Source of the DNA: Stenotrophomonas raiganjensis (SeqCode)
Lineage (GTDB): Bacteria; Pseudomonadota; Gammaproteobacteria; Xanthomonadales; Xanthomonadaceae
Direction of reading: 5' to 3'
Length of the DNA stretch: 64,000 bases
NCBI RefSeq assembly: GCF_030658505.1
Contig: NZ_JAUTXR010000195.1
Span: 124,001 to 188,000 of the forward strand
Positions 1-9,752 of the stretch are shown piece after piece. Positions within the stretch are counted from its first letter, which is position 1, and the number at the start of each line of letters is the position of its first letter. The notes beneath the pieces are model-generated. The model did no database searches. It was given only the letters and a program-made list of their open reading frames with translations, and was not told where the DNA came from. The translations under genes were made by a program, and so were the position numbers.

Positions 1-2129
1 GCCCCAGCTGTGCGTTCCCTGACGCTGACGAACGCAAGAAGCTGGAGTTCTGCGAGAACGGCGCGAAGGCACTGGCCTGGGAAGCCACCCAGTTCCGCGC
101 CGGCCGCGAACTGTTCGCCCGGTATACCGTGACCGAACTGATGGCGCAGACCGACTACTGGCTGGAGATGCAGGGCCGGCTGACCGAGCCGATGCGCTAC
201 GACGCAGCCACCGACCACTACGTGCCGTGCAGCTGGGACGATGCCTTCGCGCTGATCGGCCGCCACCTGCAGGCGCTGGACAGCCCGCACCAGGCCGAGT
301 TCTACACCTCCGGGCGCACGCCCAACGAAGCCGCGTTCCTGTATTCGATCTTCGTGCGCGAGTTCGGCACCAACAATTTCCCGGACTGCTCGAACATGTG
401 CCACGAGCCGACCAGTCGTGGCCTGCCGCCGGCCATCGGCGTGGGCAAGGGCACCATCGTACTGCAGGATTTCGAGCACGCCGAGGCGATCTTCGTGATT
501 GGCCAGAACACCGGCACCAATTCGCCGCGGATGATGAGCAACCTGGTGGAGGCGCGCAAACGCGGCATTCCGATCGTGGCGGTCAACCCGATGCCCGAGC
601 GTGCGCTGATCCGCTTTGCCGAACCGCAGGATGTGGTGCAGATGGCCACGTTCGGTTCGACCGAAATCACCAGCGAATTCGTGCACATACGCATCGGCGG
701 CGACCTGGCGCTGATCAAGGGCATGATGAAGGTGATGTTCGAACGCGAGGCGCAGGGCGAGCGTGTGCTCGACCACGACTTCCTGGCCGAACACACGGTG
801 GGCCTGGAGGCGCTGCGCGAAGACGTACTGGCGCAGGACTGGGACCAGATCGTGCAGGTGTCCGGCATTTCGCAGGCGCAGATCCGCCGTTGCGCGGAGA
901 TCTACATCCGCTCCAGCGCCACTGTCATCTGCTACGGCATGGGCCTCACCCAGCATCAGTACGGTTCGACCCTGCTGCAGCAGGTGGCCAACCTGCTGAT
1001 GCTGCGCGGCAACTTCGGCAAGCCCGGCGCTGGCATCGGGCCGATCCGCGGTCATTCCAATGTGCAGGGCGACCGCACCGTCGGCATCGACGAGAAGCCC
1101 AAGCCGGCCTATCTGGACCGCGTGCAGCAGGTATTCGGCTTTGATCCACCGCGCGGGCACGGCCACCACGTGGTCGAGTCGATCGAGGCGATGCTGGAGG
1201 GCAGCGCCAAGGTGTTCATCGGCCTGGGTGGCAACTTCATCCATGCGGTGCCCGACACGCCGCGTGCGTACCAGGCCATGCGTGGGCTGGAGCTGACGGT
1301 CGGCATCGCCACCAAGCTCAACCGCGGCCATCTGGTTCACGGCCGCGACGCGCTGATCCTGCCGGTGGTGGCGCGCTCGGAGCGCATCGTTACGCCGGCC
1401 GGCGAACAGTTCGTCACCATCGAAGACGCGATGTCGAACGTGACCGCCTCGCGCGGCGTGCTCGAACCGGTCAGCACCGAGGTGCGGCCCGAGGTCGAGA
1501 TCGTCTGCCGCATGGCGATGGCCGCACTGCCAGACAGCAAGGTCGACTGGGCGCGCTGCATGCACGACTATGCGCCCATCCGCGATCTGATCGCTGCCGT
1601 GTACCCGGAGATCTACACCGGCTTCAACGAGCGCATCCAGCAGCCACATGGTTTCCATCTGGACATTCCGCCGCGCCGCCGCGTCTGGCCCACGCCGAAT
1701 GGCAAGGCCAACATCCTGGTGATGCCCGGCCTGGACGTGGACGATCCGGTGCACGATCCGGACATGTTGCGGTTGGCAACCGTGCGCTCGCACGACCAGT
1801 ACAACACCACTATCTACAGCTACAACGACCGCTATCGCGGCGTGTACAACGATCGCATGGTGCTGTTCATGAACATCGAGGACCGGCTGGCGCGCGGGCT
1901 GGAGAAGGAAGCGCTGGTCAGCCTGGAGACGATCAGCGGCGATGGCGTGCAGCGGCGCATCGAGGGCCTGACCGTGCTGGACTATCCCATGCCGCGCGGC
2001 GCGCTGGCCGGGTACTACCCTGAGCTGAACCCATTGCTGCCGCTGGACTACTACGACCGCATCAGCGGAACGCCTGCAGCCAAGTCGATCCCGGTGCGGA
2101 TGCACGCAATGACGGCGGTGATTGCGTGA
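1..2129 (+). CDS. FdhF/YdeP-family molybdopterin oxidoreductase, 5' truncated by window edge
   Basis: The reading frame is open from base 3, so the true start lies upstream of the window; about 708 residues of a family usually near 760-790 are visible. The first residues, PSCAFPD, fit the N-terminal region seen in YdeP-like proteins. The central block with SNMCHEPTSRGLP, VIGQNTGTNSPRMM and VAVNPMPERALIRF is typical of the bis-MGD-binding formate dehydrogenase alpha-like fold, and the C-terminal molydopterin dinucleotide-binding domain contains YNTTIYSYNDRYRGVYNDR. Family members are cytoplasmic oxidoreductases of mostly unproven substrate (YdeP is linked to acid resistance in E. coli). An fdhD-like partner, if present, would be upstream. 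The downstream copL-like gene starts 25 bases after the stop. Confidence 0.88.
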   Translation, partial: PSCAFPDADERKKLEFCENGAKALAWEATQFRAGRELFARYTVTELMAQTDYWLEMQGRLTEPMRYDAATDHYVPCSWDDAFALIGRHLQALDSPHQAEFYTSGRTPNEAAFLYSIFVREFGTNNFPDCSNMCHEPTSRGLPPAIGVGKGTIVLQDFEHAEAIFVIGQNTGTNSPRMMSNLVEARKRGIPIVAVNPMPERALIRFAEPQDVVQMATFGSTEITSEFVHIRIGGDLALIKGMMKVMFEREAQGERVLDHDFLAEHTVGLEALREDVLAQDWDQIVQVSGISQAQIRRCAEIYIRSSATVICYGMGLTQHQYGSTLLQQVANLLMLRGNFGKPGAGIGPIRGHSNVQGDRTVGIDEKPKPAYLDRVQQVFGFDPPRGHGHHVVESIEAMLEGSAKVFIGLGGNFIHAVPDTPRAYQAMRGLELTVGIATKLNRGHLVHGRDALILPVVARSERIVTPAGEQFVTIEDAMSNVTASRGVLEPVSTEVRPEVEIVCRMAMAALPDSKVDWARCMHDYAPIRDLIAAVYPEIYTGFNERIQQPHGFHLDIPPRRRVWPTPNGKANILVMPGLDVDDPVHDPDMLRLATVRSHDQYNTTIYSYNDRYRGVYNDRMVLFMNIEDRLARGLEKEALVSLETISGDGVQRRIEGLTVLDYPMPRGALAGYYPELNPLLPLDYYDRISGTPAAKSIPVRMHAMTAVIA

Positions 2130-2154
2130 CGCGCGCATCGGCTATCATCGGCGG

Positions 2155-2490
2155 GTGAACCTGCCTGGCCTGCTGCTGCGATGGATGCTGCTCGTTGCCC
2201 TGGTGCTGAACGCACCGGCGCTGGCACTTGCCTCATCGTCGAACGCCATGGCGGCCGATGCGGATCACTGCGCCGCGCCGCATTCCGCTGGCATGGCCGG
2301 GTGCTGTGACGAGGCAGCATCTACGGTCTGCCAGAGTGATGACTGCGAATGCCCGCCGGCCTGTCCCGGCATGCTGGCCACCCTGAGCGGAACCCCGGCG
2401 TCCCCCTGGCGAGAGGCACCTCTGGCGGCCAGCGCCCAGCAACGCGCGCCGCCGCCAGTGACCGACCCGTTGCGACCGCCCATCGGTTGA
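2155..2490 (+). CDS. CopL-like Cys/His-rich metal-binding secreted protein
   Basis: A 111-residue protein from a GTG start (an ATG-less N-terminus NLPGLLLRWMLLVALV forms a clear signal peptide). The mature part carries HCAAPHSAGMAGCCDE followed by CQSDDCECPPACPG, a clustered Cys/His pattern expected to bind soft metals. It resembles the CopL family of Xanthomonas and Stenotrophomonas, short proteins that precede copper resistance genes and are needed for their induction. The C-terminal third is Pro/Ala-rich and looks disordered. The next gene encodes a DUF411 protein, also copper-linked, which supports a role in copper handling; copA/copB themselves are not in the window. Confidence 0.65.
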   Translation: MNLPGLLLRWMLLVALVLNAPALALASSSNAMAADADHCAAPHSAGMAGCCDEAASTVCQSDDCECPPACPGMLATLSGTPASPWREAPLAASAQQRAPPPVTDPLRPPIG

Positions 2491-2604
2491 TTCCCTGCAG
2501 GCCTCAAGCGCCTGCCGTAGTTGCTCGACTTTTCTCGACTCTGCCTGCGCCTTCGATGCGCGGGCGGCGGGCCGCGTTGCCCGCCTCTGCAAAGGAATCA
2601 CTCG

Positions 2605-3144
2605 ATGAACCGTACTCTCTCCCTCGGCCTGCTGCTGGGCACCGTACTGGCCACGGCCGCCTGCGCTCGTGCCGCCGAAGAATCGTCTGCCGCACCGGTC
2701 GCCAGCGCGACACCGTCCGCACCGATCCAGGCCAGCCCGGCCAAGGTCGATCCGGCCTTGCCGGTGGCGATCGTGCACAAGACCGCCAGCTGTGGCTGCT
2801 GCGGCATCTGGGTCGACCACCTGAAGGCGGCCGGCTTCCAGGTGGATGTGCGCAATACCGACGACATGAACCCGATCAAGGTCCGCTTGGGTGTGCCGGT
2901 CGGCAAGGCGTCCTGCCATACCGCCGAGATCGGTGGCTACGTGGTCGAGGGGCACATCCCGGCCGAGGACATCAAGCGCCTGCTGGCCAAGCGTCCCACG
3001 GCACGTGGGTTGGTGCTGCCTGGCATGCCGGCCGGCTCGCCAGGCATGGAAATGCCGGACGGCTACGTGCAGCCGTATACCGTCGAGCTGGTGCGCACCG
3101 ACGGCAGCACCGAGCCGTTCGCCCAGCACGGACAGGGTGGCTGA
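2605..3144 (+). CDS. DUF411 (CopG-like) metal-binding protein
   Basis: A 179-residue exported protein. The ATG at 2605 is preceded by AAAGGAA. A hydrophobic signal (LGLLLGTVLATAACARA) may be a lipoprotein signal, with TAAC as a possible lipobox. The DUF411 core is complete: KTASCGCCGIWVDHL holds the CxCC metal-site motif, followed by VGKASCHTAEIGGYVVEGHIPAEDIKRLL and GLVLPGMPAGSPGMEMP. DUF411 proteins accompany copper/silver resistance loci and are thought to bind metal in the periplasm. It lies 114 bases after the CopL-like gene in the same direction, so the two are probably co-regulated. Confidence 0.85.
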   Translation: MNRTLSLGLLLGTVLATAACARAAEESSAAPVASATPSAPIQASPAKVDPALPVAIVHKTASCGCCGIWVDHLKAAGFQVDVRNTDDMNPIKVRLGVPVGKASCHTAEIGGYVVEGHIPAEDIKRLLAKRPTARGLVLPGMPAGSPGMEMPDGYVQPYTVELVRTDGSTEPFAQHGQGG

Positions 3145-3194
3145 TGGGCGGCGGGTGCCGGTCGTCCTGACCGGCACTCTTCGACGCGTCCTGT

Positions 3195-3254
3195 GTAGCG
3201 CCGAGCCTACGCTCGGCTGTGTTTGGCCGACAAGTCGAGCATGGGCTCGGCTGT
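3195..3254. repeat. SMAG palindrome pair, head to head
   Basis: The first copy begins GTAG at 3195 and folds as GCCGAGC/GCTCGGC (3200-3217). A second, inverted copy (GTCGAGC...GCTCGGCTGTAC) follows at about 3233-3254 with a slightly altered end. The pair sits exactly between the convergent DUF411 and L1 genes, where it can act as a two-way transcription terminator. Confidence 0.8.
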
Positions 3255-3260
3255 ACAGGA

Positions 3261-4136
<876 letters not shown>

Positions 4137-4231
4137 TCAGGTCCGTTTGAAGGAGGCCCAGAAACTAGCATGGGCCTCCTCCAGCACGTTGCGCATAGAT
4201 TTCATGGCTCCCATAAGTTGCGTCGTGCGCG

Positions 4232-4810
4232 TCAGCGCTTGGCGTCCTGCAGCAACAGCTGAAGATCTGATGGCTTGATGCCGGCCGTTGCCTCGGGGCA
4301 TTCCTGATGCAGTCGCTGCACGAGCTGGGCGCAGGTTGCCGGCGCCTCTGTCGGCCCCTGCAGCGCCCTGGCTCCACTGACGATCGTGCTGCTGGTTGGC
4401 CCAAGATGGACCGCCTCATTCAGGTCCCTGCTCGCCGCGGCAGCGTCACGGTGGCGCTGGAGGCCGCAGGCCTGGATTGCCGCATTGTGGAGCGCCGCCG
4501 CATCCGGGCTTCTGCACCCGTGTGTGATCTGGGGATTCGCCAGGTGGCTGAATGCTTCTGCGTTGGCCTGCTGCAACTTGATATCGAAAGCGCGATGGTC
4601 GTGGAAGATCGCAAGCGCCGAAATCAGAGTGCAGACCGTCGCAGCCGCGGCGTCCACCTTGAGGTTCTCTGCCAGCAGCATTGCGATGGCAGCGGCCAGC
4701 GCAACCACCAGCGTCACTGCGGCAAGAGCGTAGCCACCATCAAGAAGCTGGCTGATGCTTCCTGCAAGCCCCAGCGCTACCAGCACCAAGGCACCTGCCT
4801 TTCGAAACAT
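4232..4810 (-). CDS. Hypothetical membrane-anchored protein
   Basis: A 192-residue protein of unknown function. The ATG at 4810 (MFRKAGALVLVALG) has GGAG about eight bases upstream; the frame is open further upstream but without a better start. Two or three hydrophobic helices fill residues 5-75 (LVLVALGLAGSISQLL, AAVTLVVALAAAIAMLL, VCTLISALAIF). The remaining hydrophilic part has several Cys (HGC, QACG, ATCAQ, QECPE) and is Ala/Leu-rich and likely helical. It is transcribed divergently from the LtrA gene and convergent with nothing close. No family was recognised. Confidence 0.6.
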   Translation of the reverse strand: MFRKAGALVLVALGLAGSISQLLDGGYALAAVTLVVALAAAIAMLLAENLKVDAAAATVCTLISALAIFHDHRAFDIKLQQANAEAFSHLANPQITHGCRSPDAAALHNAAIQACGLQRHRDAAAASRDLNEAVHLGPTSSTIVSGARALQGPTEAPATCAQLVQRLHQECPEATAGIKPSDLQLLLQDAKR

Positions 4811-5004
4811 GCGTGTGCTCCGCCATGTGTATTGGACGGTATCGGCCGGAGCGCGGCGCCCTTGATGGCAGGCGGGACTACCGGACAGCCCGGAGCATGC
4901 GCGGGGCGATTGTTCGTGGAATCTGGAAGGTGAAATCAGCCTCATCAGCTGGCGCGCAGAATAGCTGGCGGCCAGATTGGGGCCTTCCGCCAAGGAGTTG
5001 TTCG

Positions 5005-6165
5005 ATGCACCTGCCGGCGTTGCGCCAGCGCGATGGCCACCATGCCCGCGTGACCTACGAAGAGCTGTTCTTCGATCTGGTCTACGTGTTCGCGGTTACC
5101 CAGCTCAGCCACCATCTGCTGCACCACTTGGACCTGGCCGGCGTGCTGCAGGCGCTGGTGTTGTGGTTCGCGGTCTGGCTGGGCTGGCAGTACGCCTGCT
5201 GGGTCAGCAACTGGTTCGATCCGCAGGCGCCGCGCATCCGCGGCCTGCTGTTCGTCACCATGCTGCTGGCGCTGCTGATGTCCTCGTCCATTCCAGAGGC
5301 CTTCGCTGGTCGCGCCTGGGTATTCGCCGGTGCCTACGCCACCATGCAGGTCGGGCGAACCGCGTTCGTGCTGTTCGAGGTCGGGCGCAATCATCCGTTG
5401 GCACCGAACTTCCGCCGCATGCTGGCCTGGGTCAGCGTCTCGGCCTGCTTCTGGCTGGCCGGCGCCGCCGCCGAGGGACAGCTGCGGTTGGCGCTGTGGG
5501 CGGCAGCCGTGGCCTGCGAGTACATCTCGCCGATGTTCGGCTTCGCCTTCCCTGGGTTGGGACGTTCGCACACCCGCGACTGGACCATCGAAGGCGGGCA
5601 CCTGGCCGAACGCTGCCAGCTGTTCGTCATCGTCGCGCTGGGCGAGACGCTGCTGGCCACCGGCGGCGTGCTCAGTGACGTTGGGCACTGGAGCGGGGAG
5701 GTGGTGTCAGCGGTACTGGCCACCTTCGCTGGCACGATCGCCATGTGGTGGCTGTACTTCGGCATCTCCAGCCACGATGCCACCGAGGCCATCACCCACG
5801 CCGACGACCCCGGGCGGATGGGCGCCAACTTCCACTACGTGCATGCCCTGCTGATCGCCGGCATCATCGCCACGGCGGTCGGCAACGATCTGGTCATGGA
5901 TCACCCGGGCGCGTTCGTCACCCGGGTGTATGCCACGGTGATGGTGGCGGGCCCGTTGATCTACCTGCTGGGCAGCGCCCTGTACAAGCGGGTGGTCTAC
6001 GGACGCGCACCCGGGTCGCACCTGTTCGGTGCCGTGGCGCTGGTCGCGCTGGGCGTGGTGTTGGCGCAGACCCATCTGCTCGCCGCCGGCTGGCTGACCA
6101 GTGCGGTGCTGCTGGCGGTGGGGTTGATGGACACGCGGTTGAAGCAGCGTCGGCAACACAGCTGA
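5005..6165 (+). CDS. LtrA-family (low temperature requirement) membrane protein
   Basis: A 386-residue integral membrane protein. The ATG at 5005 follows AAGGAG by eight bases; the frame extends upstream but that part has no family similarity. The N-terminal signature VTYEELFFDLVYVFAVTQLS is diagnostic of LtrA, and HLAERCQLFVIVALGETLLA and MWWLYFG are the other conserved blocks. About ten to eleven transmembrane helices are expected. The name comes from a Listeria mutant with poor growth in the cold; the biochemical activity is unknown. Confidence 0.9.
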   Translation: MHLPALRQRDGHHARVTYEELFFDLVYVFAVTQLSHHLLHHLDLAGVLQALVLWFAVWLGWQYACWVSNWFDPQAPRIRGLLFVTMLLALLMSSSIPEAFAGRAWVFAGAYATMQVGRTAFVLFEVGRNHPLAPNFRRMLAWVSVSACFWLAGAAAEGQLRLALWAAAVACEYISPMFGFAFPGLGRSHTRDWTIEGGHLAERCQLFVIVALGETLLATGGVLSDVGHWSGEVVSAVLATFAGTIAMWWLYFGISSHDATEAITHADDPGRMGANFHYVHALLIAGIIATAVGNDLVMDHPGAFVTRVYATVMVAGPLIYLLGSALYKRVVYGRAPGSHLFGAVALVALGVVLAQTHLLAAGWLTSAVLLAVGLMDTRLKQRRQHS

Positions 6166-6255
6166 TCCGGGGGGGAGGGCCACGGCGTGGCTTGCGTGCG
6201 CCTGCAAAGGGAGTAGCGTTGGCGGCAAGATGCCTGGAGCCTGGAGCAGTGCAAG

Positions 6256-6690
6256 ATGCAGAACGTTCCGCAATGGCTGGTCTGGGCCGGGTTGTCGGCC
6301 TGCTTCGCCGCGGTGACCGCGCTGTTTGCAAAGGTGGGCGTGAAGGGTGTCGATTCGGATCTTGCAATGGCCATCCGCACCCTGGTGGTGGCGGCGGTGA
6401 TCCTGCCGCTGGTGGTGGTCACCGGCAAGTGGTCCAATCCGCTGCTGTTGCCGGGTCGTTCCCAGCTGTTCCTGGTGCTGTCGGCGCTGGCGACCGGCGC
6501 CTCCTGGCTGTTCTATTTCCGGGCGCTGCAGAGTGGCGAGCTGGCCAAGGTCGCCGTGGTCGACAAGTTCAGCGTGGTGCTGGTGATCGTGCTGGCCTAT
6601 CTGCTGCTGGGTGAGCGTCCCAGCGTGCGCGAATGGAGCGGCATCGGCCTGGTGGTGGCCGGGGTGATCGTGCTGGCGACGAAGAAGTAG
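6256..6690 (+). CDS. Half-size EamA/DMT-family transporter
   Basis: A 144-residue protein with four to five hydrophobic helices. It corresponds to a single EamA repeat (about 140 residues), while most DMT transporters have two. Recognisable features are the first helix (ACFAAVTALFAKVGVKGVDSDLA), a central helix ending in WLFYFRALQ, and the last helices (VLAYLLLGERPS, GIGLVVAGVIVLATKK). Single-repeat members work as dimers. Substrate unknown. A weak GGAG-type site precedes the ATG. Confidence 0.85.
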   Translation: MQNVPQWLVWAGLSACFAAVTALFAKVGVKGVDSDLAMAIRTLVVAAVILPLVVVTGKWSNPLLLPGRSQLFLVLSALATGASWLFYFRALQSGELAKVAVVDKFSVVLVIVLAYLLLGERPSVREWSGIGLVVAGVIVLATKK

Positions 6691-6723
6691 CGGCGCTCAA
6701 ACCCATCGACGAGGGAGGGCAGG

Positions 6724-7116
6724 ATGCAGGGCGAAGCACACGGAACCTTTGAAGTGAACCTGCTGCCGATCGGTGGCAATGACGGCCCCATCGGGGTGAT
6801 GTCGATCGACAAGGTCTTCCATGGTGACCTGCGGGGCAGCAGTGTCGGTCAGATGCTGGCGTTCCGCAGCCCGGTACAGGGCTCGGCCGGCTACGTGGCC
6901 ATGGAGCGGGTGAGTGGCACGCTGGCCGGACGCCAGGGCGCTTTCACGCTGCAGCACAATGGCCTGATGACCCGTGGCAGGCCGGAGCTGAGCGTGGTGG
7001 TGGTGCCTGACTCGGGCAGTGAAGGGTTGCTCGGCCTGAGTGGCACGCTGGAGATCACCATCAGTGAAGGTCGCCACGACTACCGGTTCCTCTATGCGTT
7101 GCCGGAACCGGAGTAG
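6724..7116 (+). CDS. DUF3224 domain-containing protein
   Basis: A 130-residue soluble protein that is one DUF3224 domain from end to end. The hallmark elements are the first strand GEAHGTFEVNL, IDKVFHGDLRGSSVGQML, YVAMERVSGTLAGRQGAFTLQHNG and the closing ISEGRHDYRFLYALPE. The fold is a lipocalin-like beta-barrel; the function is unknown. A GAGGGAGGGCAGG ribosome site precedes the ATG. It follows the EamA gene by 33 bases and may be co-transcribed with it. Confidence 0.88.
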   Translation: MQGEAHGTFEVNLLPIGGNDGPIGVMSIDKVFHGDLRGSSVGQMLAFRSPVQGSAGYVAMERVSGTLAGRQGAFTLQHNGLMTRGRPELSVVVVPDSGSEGLLGLSGTLEITISEGRHDYRFLYALPEPE

Positions 7117-7134
7117 ACCCGGCTGGCTCCGCAA

Positions 7135-7776
7135 TCAGCCGACGCCTGACTGCAATCGGTCGTACATCCGCACCAGGTCGACCAGGGTACGTGCGCCCAT
7201 CTTGCGCATCACCTGTGCGCGGCGCACCTTCACCGTGATCTCGCTGACCCCGAGGTCAGCGGCGATCTGCTTGTTGAGGCGGCCACGCACCACGCCATCG
7301 ACCACCTCGCGCTCACCGGCACTGAGGGTGTTCCAGCGCTGTTGCAGGGCATCGAGCGCCTCGCCGTCGCGGCGGCGCTGGCGGTCGAGCTCGATGCCCT
7401 TGTGGATCGCATCCAGCAGTTCCTGGTCGCGGAAGGGCTTGGTCAGGAATTCGATCGCACCGTCCTTGATCGCATTGACCCCCATCGCGATGTCACCGTG
7501 GCCGGTAATGAACACCACCGGCAGCTGCAGGCCGTGGCTGCCCATCGTGCGATGGAACTCCAGCCCGCTCTGGCCCGGCATGCGTACGTCCAGCACCAGG
7601 CAGGCCGGCGCATCTTCCAGCTCGTGTTCGAGAAACGCCTGGGTGGAGGCGAAGGCCCGCACCTGCAGGCCCATCGAGGCCAGCAGGTCTTCCAGCGCGG
7701 CGCGCACCGACGGATCGTCGTCGATCACGTAGACGATGGGTGCTGGATCGATGGCTGGGGCAGCGGGCTTACGCAT
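7135..7776 (-). CDS. FixJ/NarL-type response regulator
   Basis: A 213-residue cytoplasmic regulator. The receiver domain has the acidic pocket in YVIDDDPSV, the phospho-accepting Asp in LVLDVRMPGQSGLEF and the conserved Lys in FLTKPFRD. The C-terminal LuxR-type helix-turn-helix (LSAGEREVVDGVVRGRLNKQIAADLGVSEITVKVRRAQVM) is of the FixJ/TodT/StyR kind. The ATG at 7776 overlaps the end of the sensor kinase gene by eight bases, so the pair is translationally coupled. The signal it answers cannot be told from sequence. Confidence 0.9.
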   Translation of the reverse strand: MRKPAAPAIDPAPIVYVIDDDPSVRAALEDLLASMGLQVRAFASTQAFLEHELEDAPACLVLDVRMPGQSGLEFHRTMGSHGLQLPVVFITGHGDIAMGVNAIKDGAIEFLTKPFRDQELLDAIHKGIELDRQRRRDGEALDALQQRWNTLSAGEREVVDGVVRGRLNKQIAADLGVSEITVKVRRAQVMRKMGARTLVDLVRMYDRLQSGVG

Positions 7777-8824
7777 GTTGAACGTCCGTGGCGATGGGCA
7801 GGTCGAACACGAAGCAGGCACCGCCGCCTGCCGGTCGTTCGGCGCGGATCTGGCCGTCGTTGGCCTCGATCATCGAACGGCTCAGGCTGAGGCCCAGGCC
7901 GAGCCCATGTGATTTGGTGGTCCAGAATGCATCGAATACGCGCTCGGGATGATCGGCGGGCAGGCCCACGCCGCGGTCGCGCACGCTGAGACTGACCCGC
8001 TGGCCGTCACGCCGCGTCAGCAGGGACAGTCGCCGGTCGGCGGCGGGGACTGAGTCCATCGCGTCCACCGCATTGAGGATCAGGTTGCCGATCACCTGCT
8101 GCACCTGCACGCGGTCGGCCTGCACCAGTGGCAGATCGGCATCGAGCAGCAGGGCCACGGCCACGCCGTGCTGGTCCAGTTCACTGCGCGACAGCGCCAG
8201 CATCTCTTCCACGGCCTGGTTCAGGTCGAAGGCGCGCCGCTCCGGCGCGGCCCCCTGTGTCAGGCCGCGGATGCGGGCAATCACGTCACCGGCACGATGT
8301 GCATCGGCCAGGATGCGGGCCACGGTCTGCCGCGCCTTGTCCACGTTCGGCGGGTCCTGCGCCAACCAGCGCTGGCAGGCTTCGGCGCTGCTGGCGATGG
8401 CGGCCAGCGGCTGGTTCACTTCGTGCGCGATGGAGGTGGTCAGCTCGCCCACGGTCGACGCGCGCGCCACCCGCAGCAGGCGGCCCTGCGCTTCCTGCAC
8501 AGCGGCCTTGGCCGCTTCCATGTTCAGGGCGAGGTAGGTGGTGATGCCGATCACCAGCATGCCGATGACCGAGTTGACCAGGCCGATGCGGTAGGTGCCG
8601 AAGCGGGTCAGGAAGAAGCTCAACCCGGTCAGCGCGATGCAGGCAATGGCCAAGGTGATCAGCCCGCGCGCGCTCAGCACGCGCGACGCCGCGAGGATGA
8701 CCGCTGCGTAGAAGCAGGCGGCGGCGACGGCGTAATCGGTGACGGTGTCGATCAGGAAGATCGCCGCCATCACGACGATCAGGGCCAGCAGCACCAGCGG
8801 GCGACGGGGCGACAGCGATGGCAT
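7769..8824 (-). CDS. FixL-like membrane sensor histidine kinase
   Basis: A 351-residue kinase starting at ATG 8824, with AGGGAG about ten bases upstream. Four or so hydrophobic helices occupy roughly residues 10-105 with almost no periplasmic loop and no PAS or haem domain, so it probably senses a membrane or redox cue. The phospho-acceptor His is in TTSIAHEVNQPLAAI. The ATPase region has NLILNAVDAMD (N box), VRDRGVGLP (G1) and GLGLGLSLSRSMIE (G2). Its partner is the overlapping FixJ-like regulator. Confidence 0.9.
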   Translation of the reverse strand: MPSLSPRRPLVLLALIVVMAAIFLIDTVTDYAVAAACFYAAVILAASRVLSARGLITLAIACIALTGLSFFLTRFGTYRIGLVNSVIGMLVIGITTYLALNMEAAKAAVQEAQGRLLRVARASTVGELTTSIAHEVNQPLAAIASSAEACQRWLAQDPPNVDKARQTVARILADAHRAGDVIARIRGLTQGAAPERRAFDLNQAVEEMLALSRSELDQHGVAVALLLDADLPLVQADRVQVQQVIGNLILNAVDAMDSVPAADRRLSLLTRRDGQRVSLSVRDRGVGLPADHPERVFDAFWTTKSHGLGLGLSLSRSMIEANDGQIRAERPAGGGACFVFDLPIATDVQHA

Positions 8825-8880
8825 CGGAACGGCTCCCTGGCGTGGGGGGGAAGGATAGCAAAGCCGCCATTGGGGGGACG

Positions 8881-8987
8881 CGGGCACCCACCAAGGTGAT
8901 GCCCGGTAGTGGGGGGCGCGGGGGGGCCGCGGGAAGGGGGGGGCGGGGGGGAAGGGGGGGGGGGGGCCCCCCCGCGCCCCCCACTAC
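8881..8987. repeat. GTAG-ended perfect inverted repeat with very long G and C tracts
   Basis: A 21-base arm at 8906-8926 (GTAGT, six G, CGC, seven G) is repeated exactly in inverted form at 8967-8987. The 40-base loop is nearly all G (runs of 8, 7 and 12 or more). The GTAG ends match those of SMAG repeats, and as with other SMAG copies here the TAG is used as a stop codon, of mgtC. A second imperfect palindrome (GGGCA...TGCCC, 8882-8904) abuts it. The tract could fold into G-quadruplexes. A sequencing or assembly artefact is possible. Confidence 0.75.
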
Positions 8988-9721
8988 TCTTCCAGGCTGG
9001 CGTTCCAGAACCCCTGCAGGACGCCGGGTGTTGCCGCCAGCGTCGCCAGCACGGCATCCAGTTCGCCGGCATCGACGGTGGTGGCATACAGCACCGCTTC
9101 GATCTCCACATCGCGCTCGCCGAACGGGCGCTGGTCAACCGCGCGTACCGGGTACTGCGCCTGTTCCAGCAGCAGCAACAGCTGGTCCAGTACCTCGGCC
9201 TGCTGTTCGCGCTGGCAGACCACGTTGATCGCATAGATGGCCTCACTGAACGCTTCCGGCAGCGGTTGCCGCTGGATGCGGTTCACCACCGGCCGCAGCA
9301 GCGTGTTGGCGGCCAGCACGAACACGGCCGCCAGCACCGCTTCCGGCAGCAGCTTGATGCCTGCGCACGCCCCCACCGCCGCCGAGCCCCACAGGGTGGC
9401 GGCGGTGTTCAGGCCGGACACCTGCGCGCCGTCCTTCATGATCGCCCCGGCGCCGAGGAAGCCGACCCCGGAGATCACATAGGCCACCACATGCAGCGGC
9501 GACGGCGGGCCGCCGTACAGGTCATGGAAGCGCACGGCCAGGTCGACGAACACCGCCGCACCCACCGCCACCAGCGTGTTGGTGCGCAGGCCGGCGGTTC
9601 GCTGGCGCAGCTGCCGTTCGAGGCCGATGATCGTGCCCAGCACGAACGCCACCGACAGGCTGATCAGCGAGCTCAGGGTTGCGCCGGCGTTGAACGCCGG
9701 CAGGTTCGGATTGATGTCCAT
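8984..9721 (-). CDS. mgtC: MgtC/SapB-family membrane protein
   Basis: A 245-residue protein. The N-terminal membrane domain carries the family signature LGTIIGLERQLRQRTAGLRTNTLVAVGAA and ISGVGFLGAGAIMKDG, with about five helices to residue 150. The C-terminal 85 residues form an ACT-like soluble domain (AINVVCQREQQAEVLDQLL) found in the longer MgtC form. MgtC proteins support growth at low magnesium and, in Salmonella, inhibit the F1Fo ATPase. The gene follows mgtA by 31 bases in the same direction. Its stop codon TAG is part of a GTAG repeat. Confidence 0.92.
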   Translation of the reverse strand: MDINPNLPAFNAGATLSSLISLSVAFVLGTIIGLERQLRQRTAGLRTNTLVAVGAAVFVDLAVRFHDLYGGPPSPLHVVAYVISGVGFLGAGAIMKDGAQVSGLNTAATLWGSAAVGACAGIKLLPEAVLAAVFVLAANTLLRPVVNRIQRQPLPEAFSEAIYAINVVCQREQQAEVLDQLLLLLEQAQYPVRAVDQRPFGERDVEIEAVLYATTVDAGELDAVLATLAATPGVLQGFWNASLEE

Positions 9722-9752
9722 TGTGATTCTCCCTGGACAAGGCGGCGGACGC

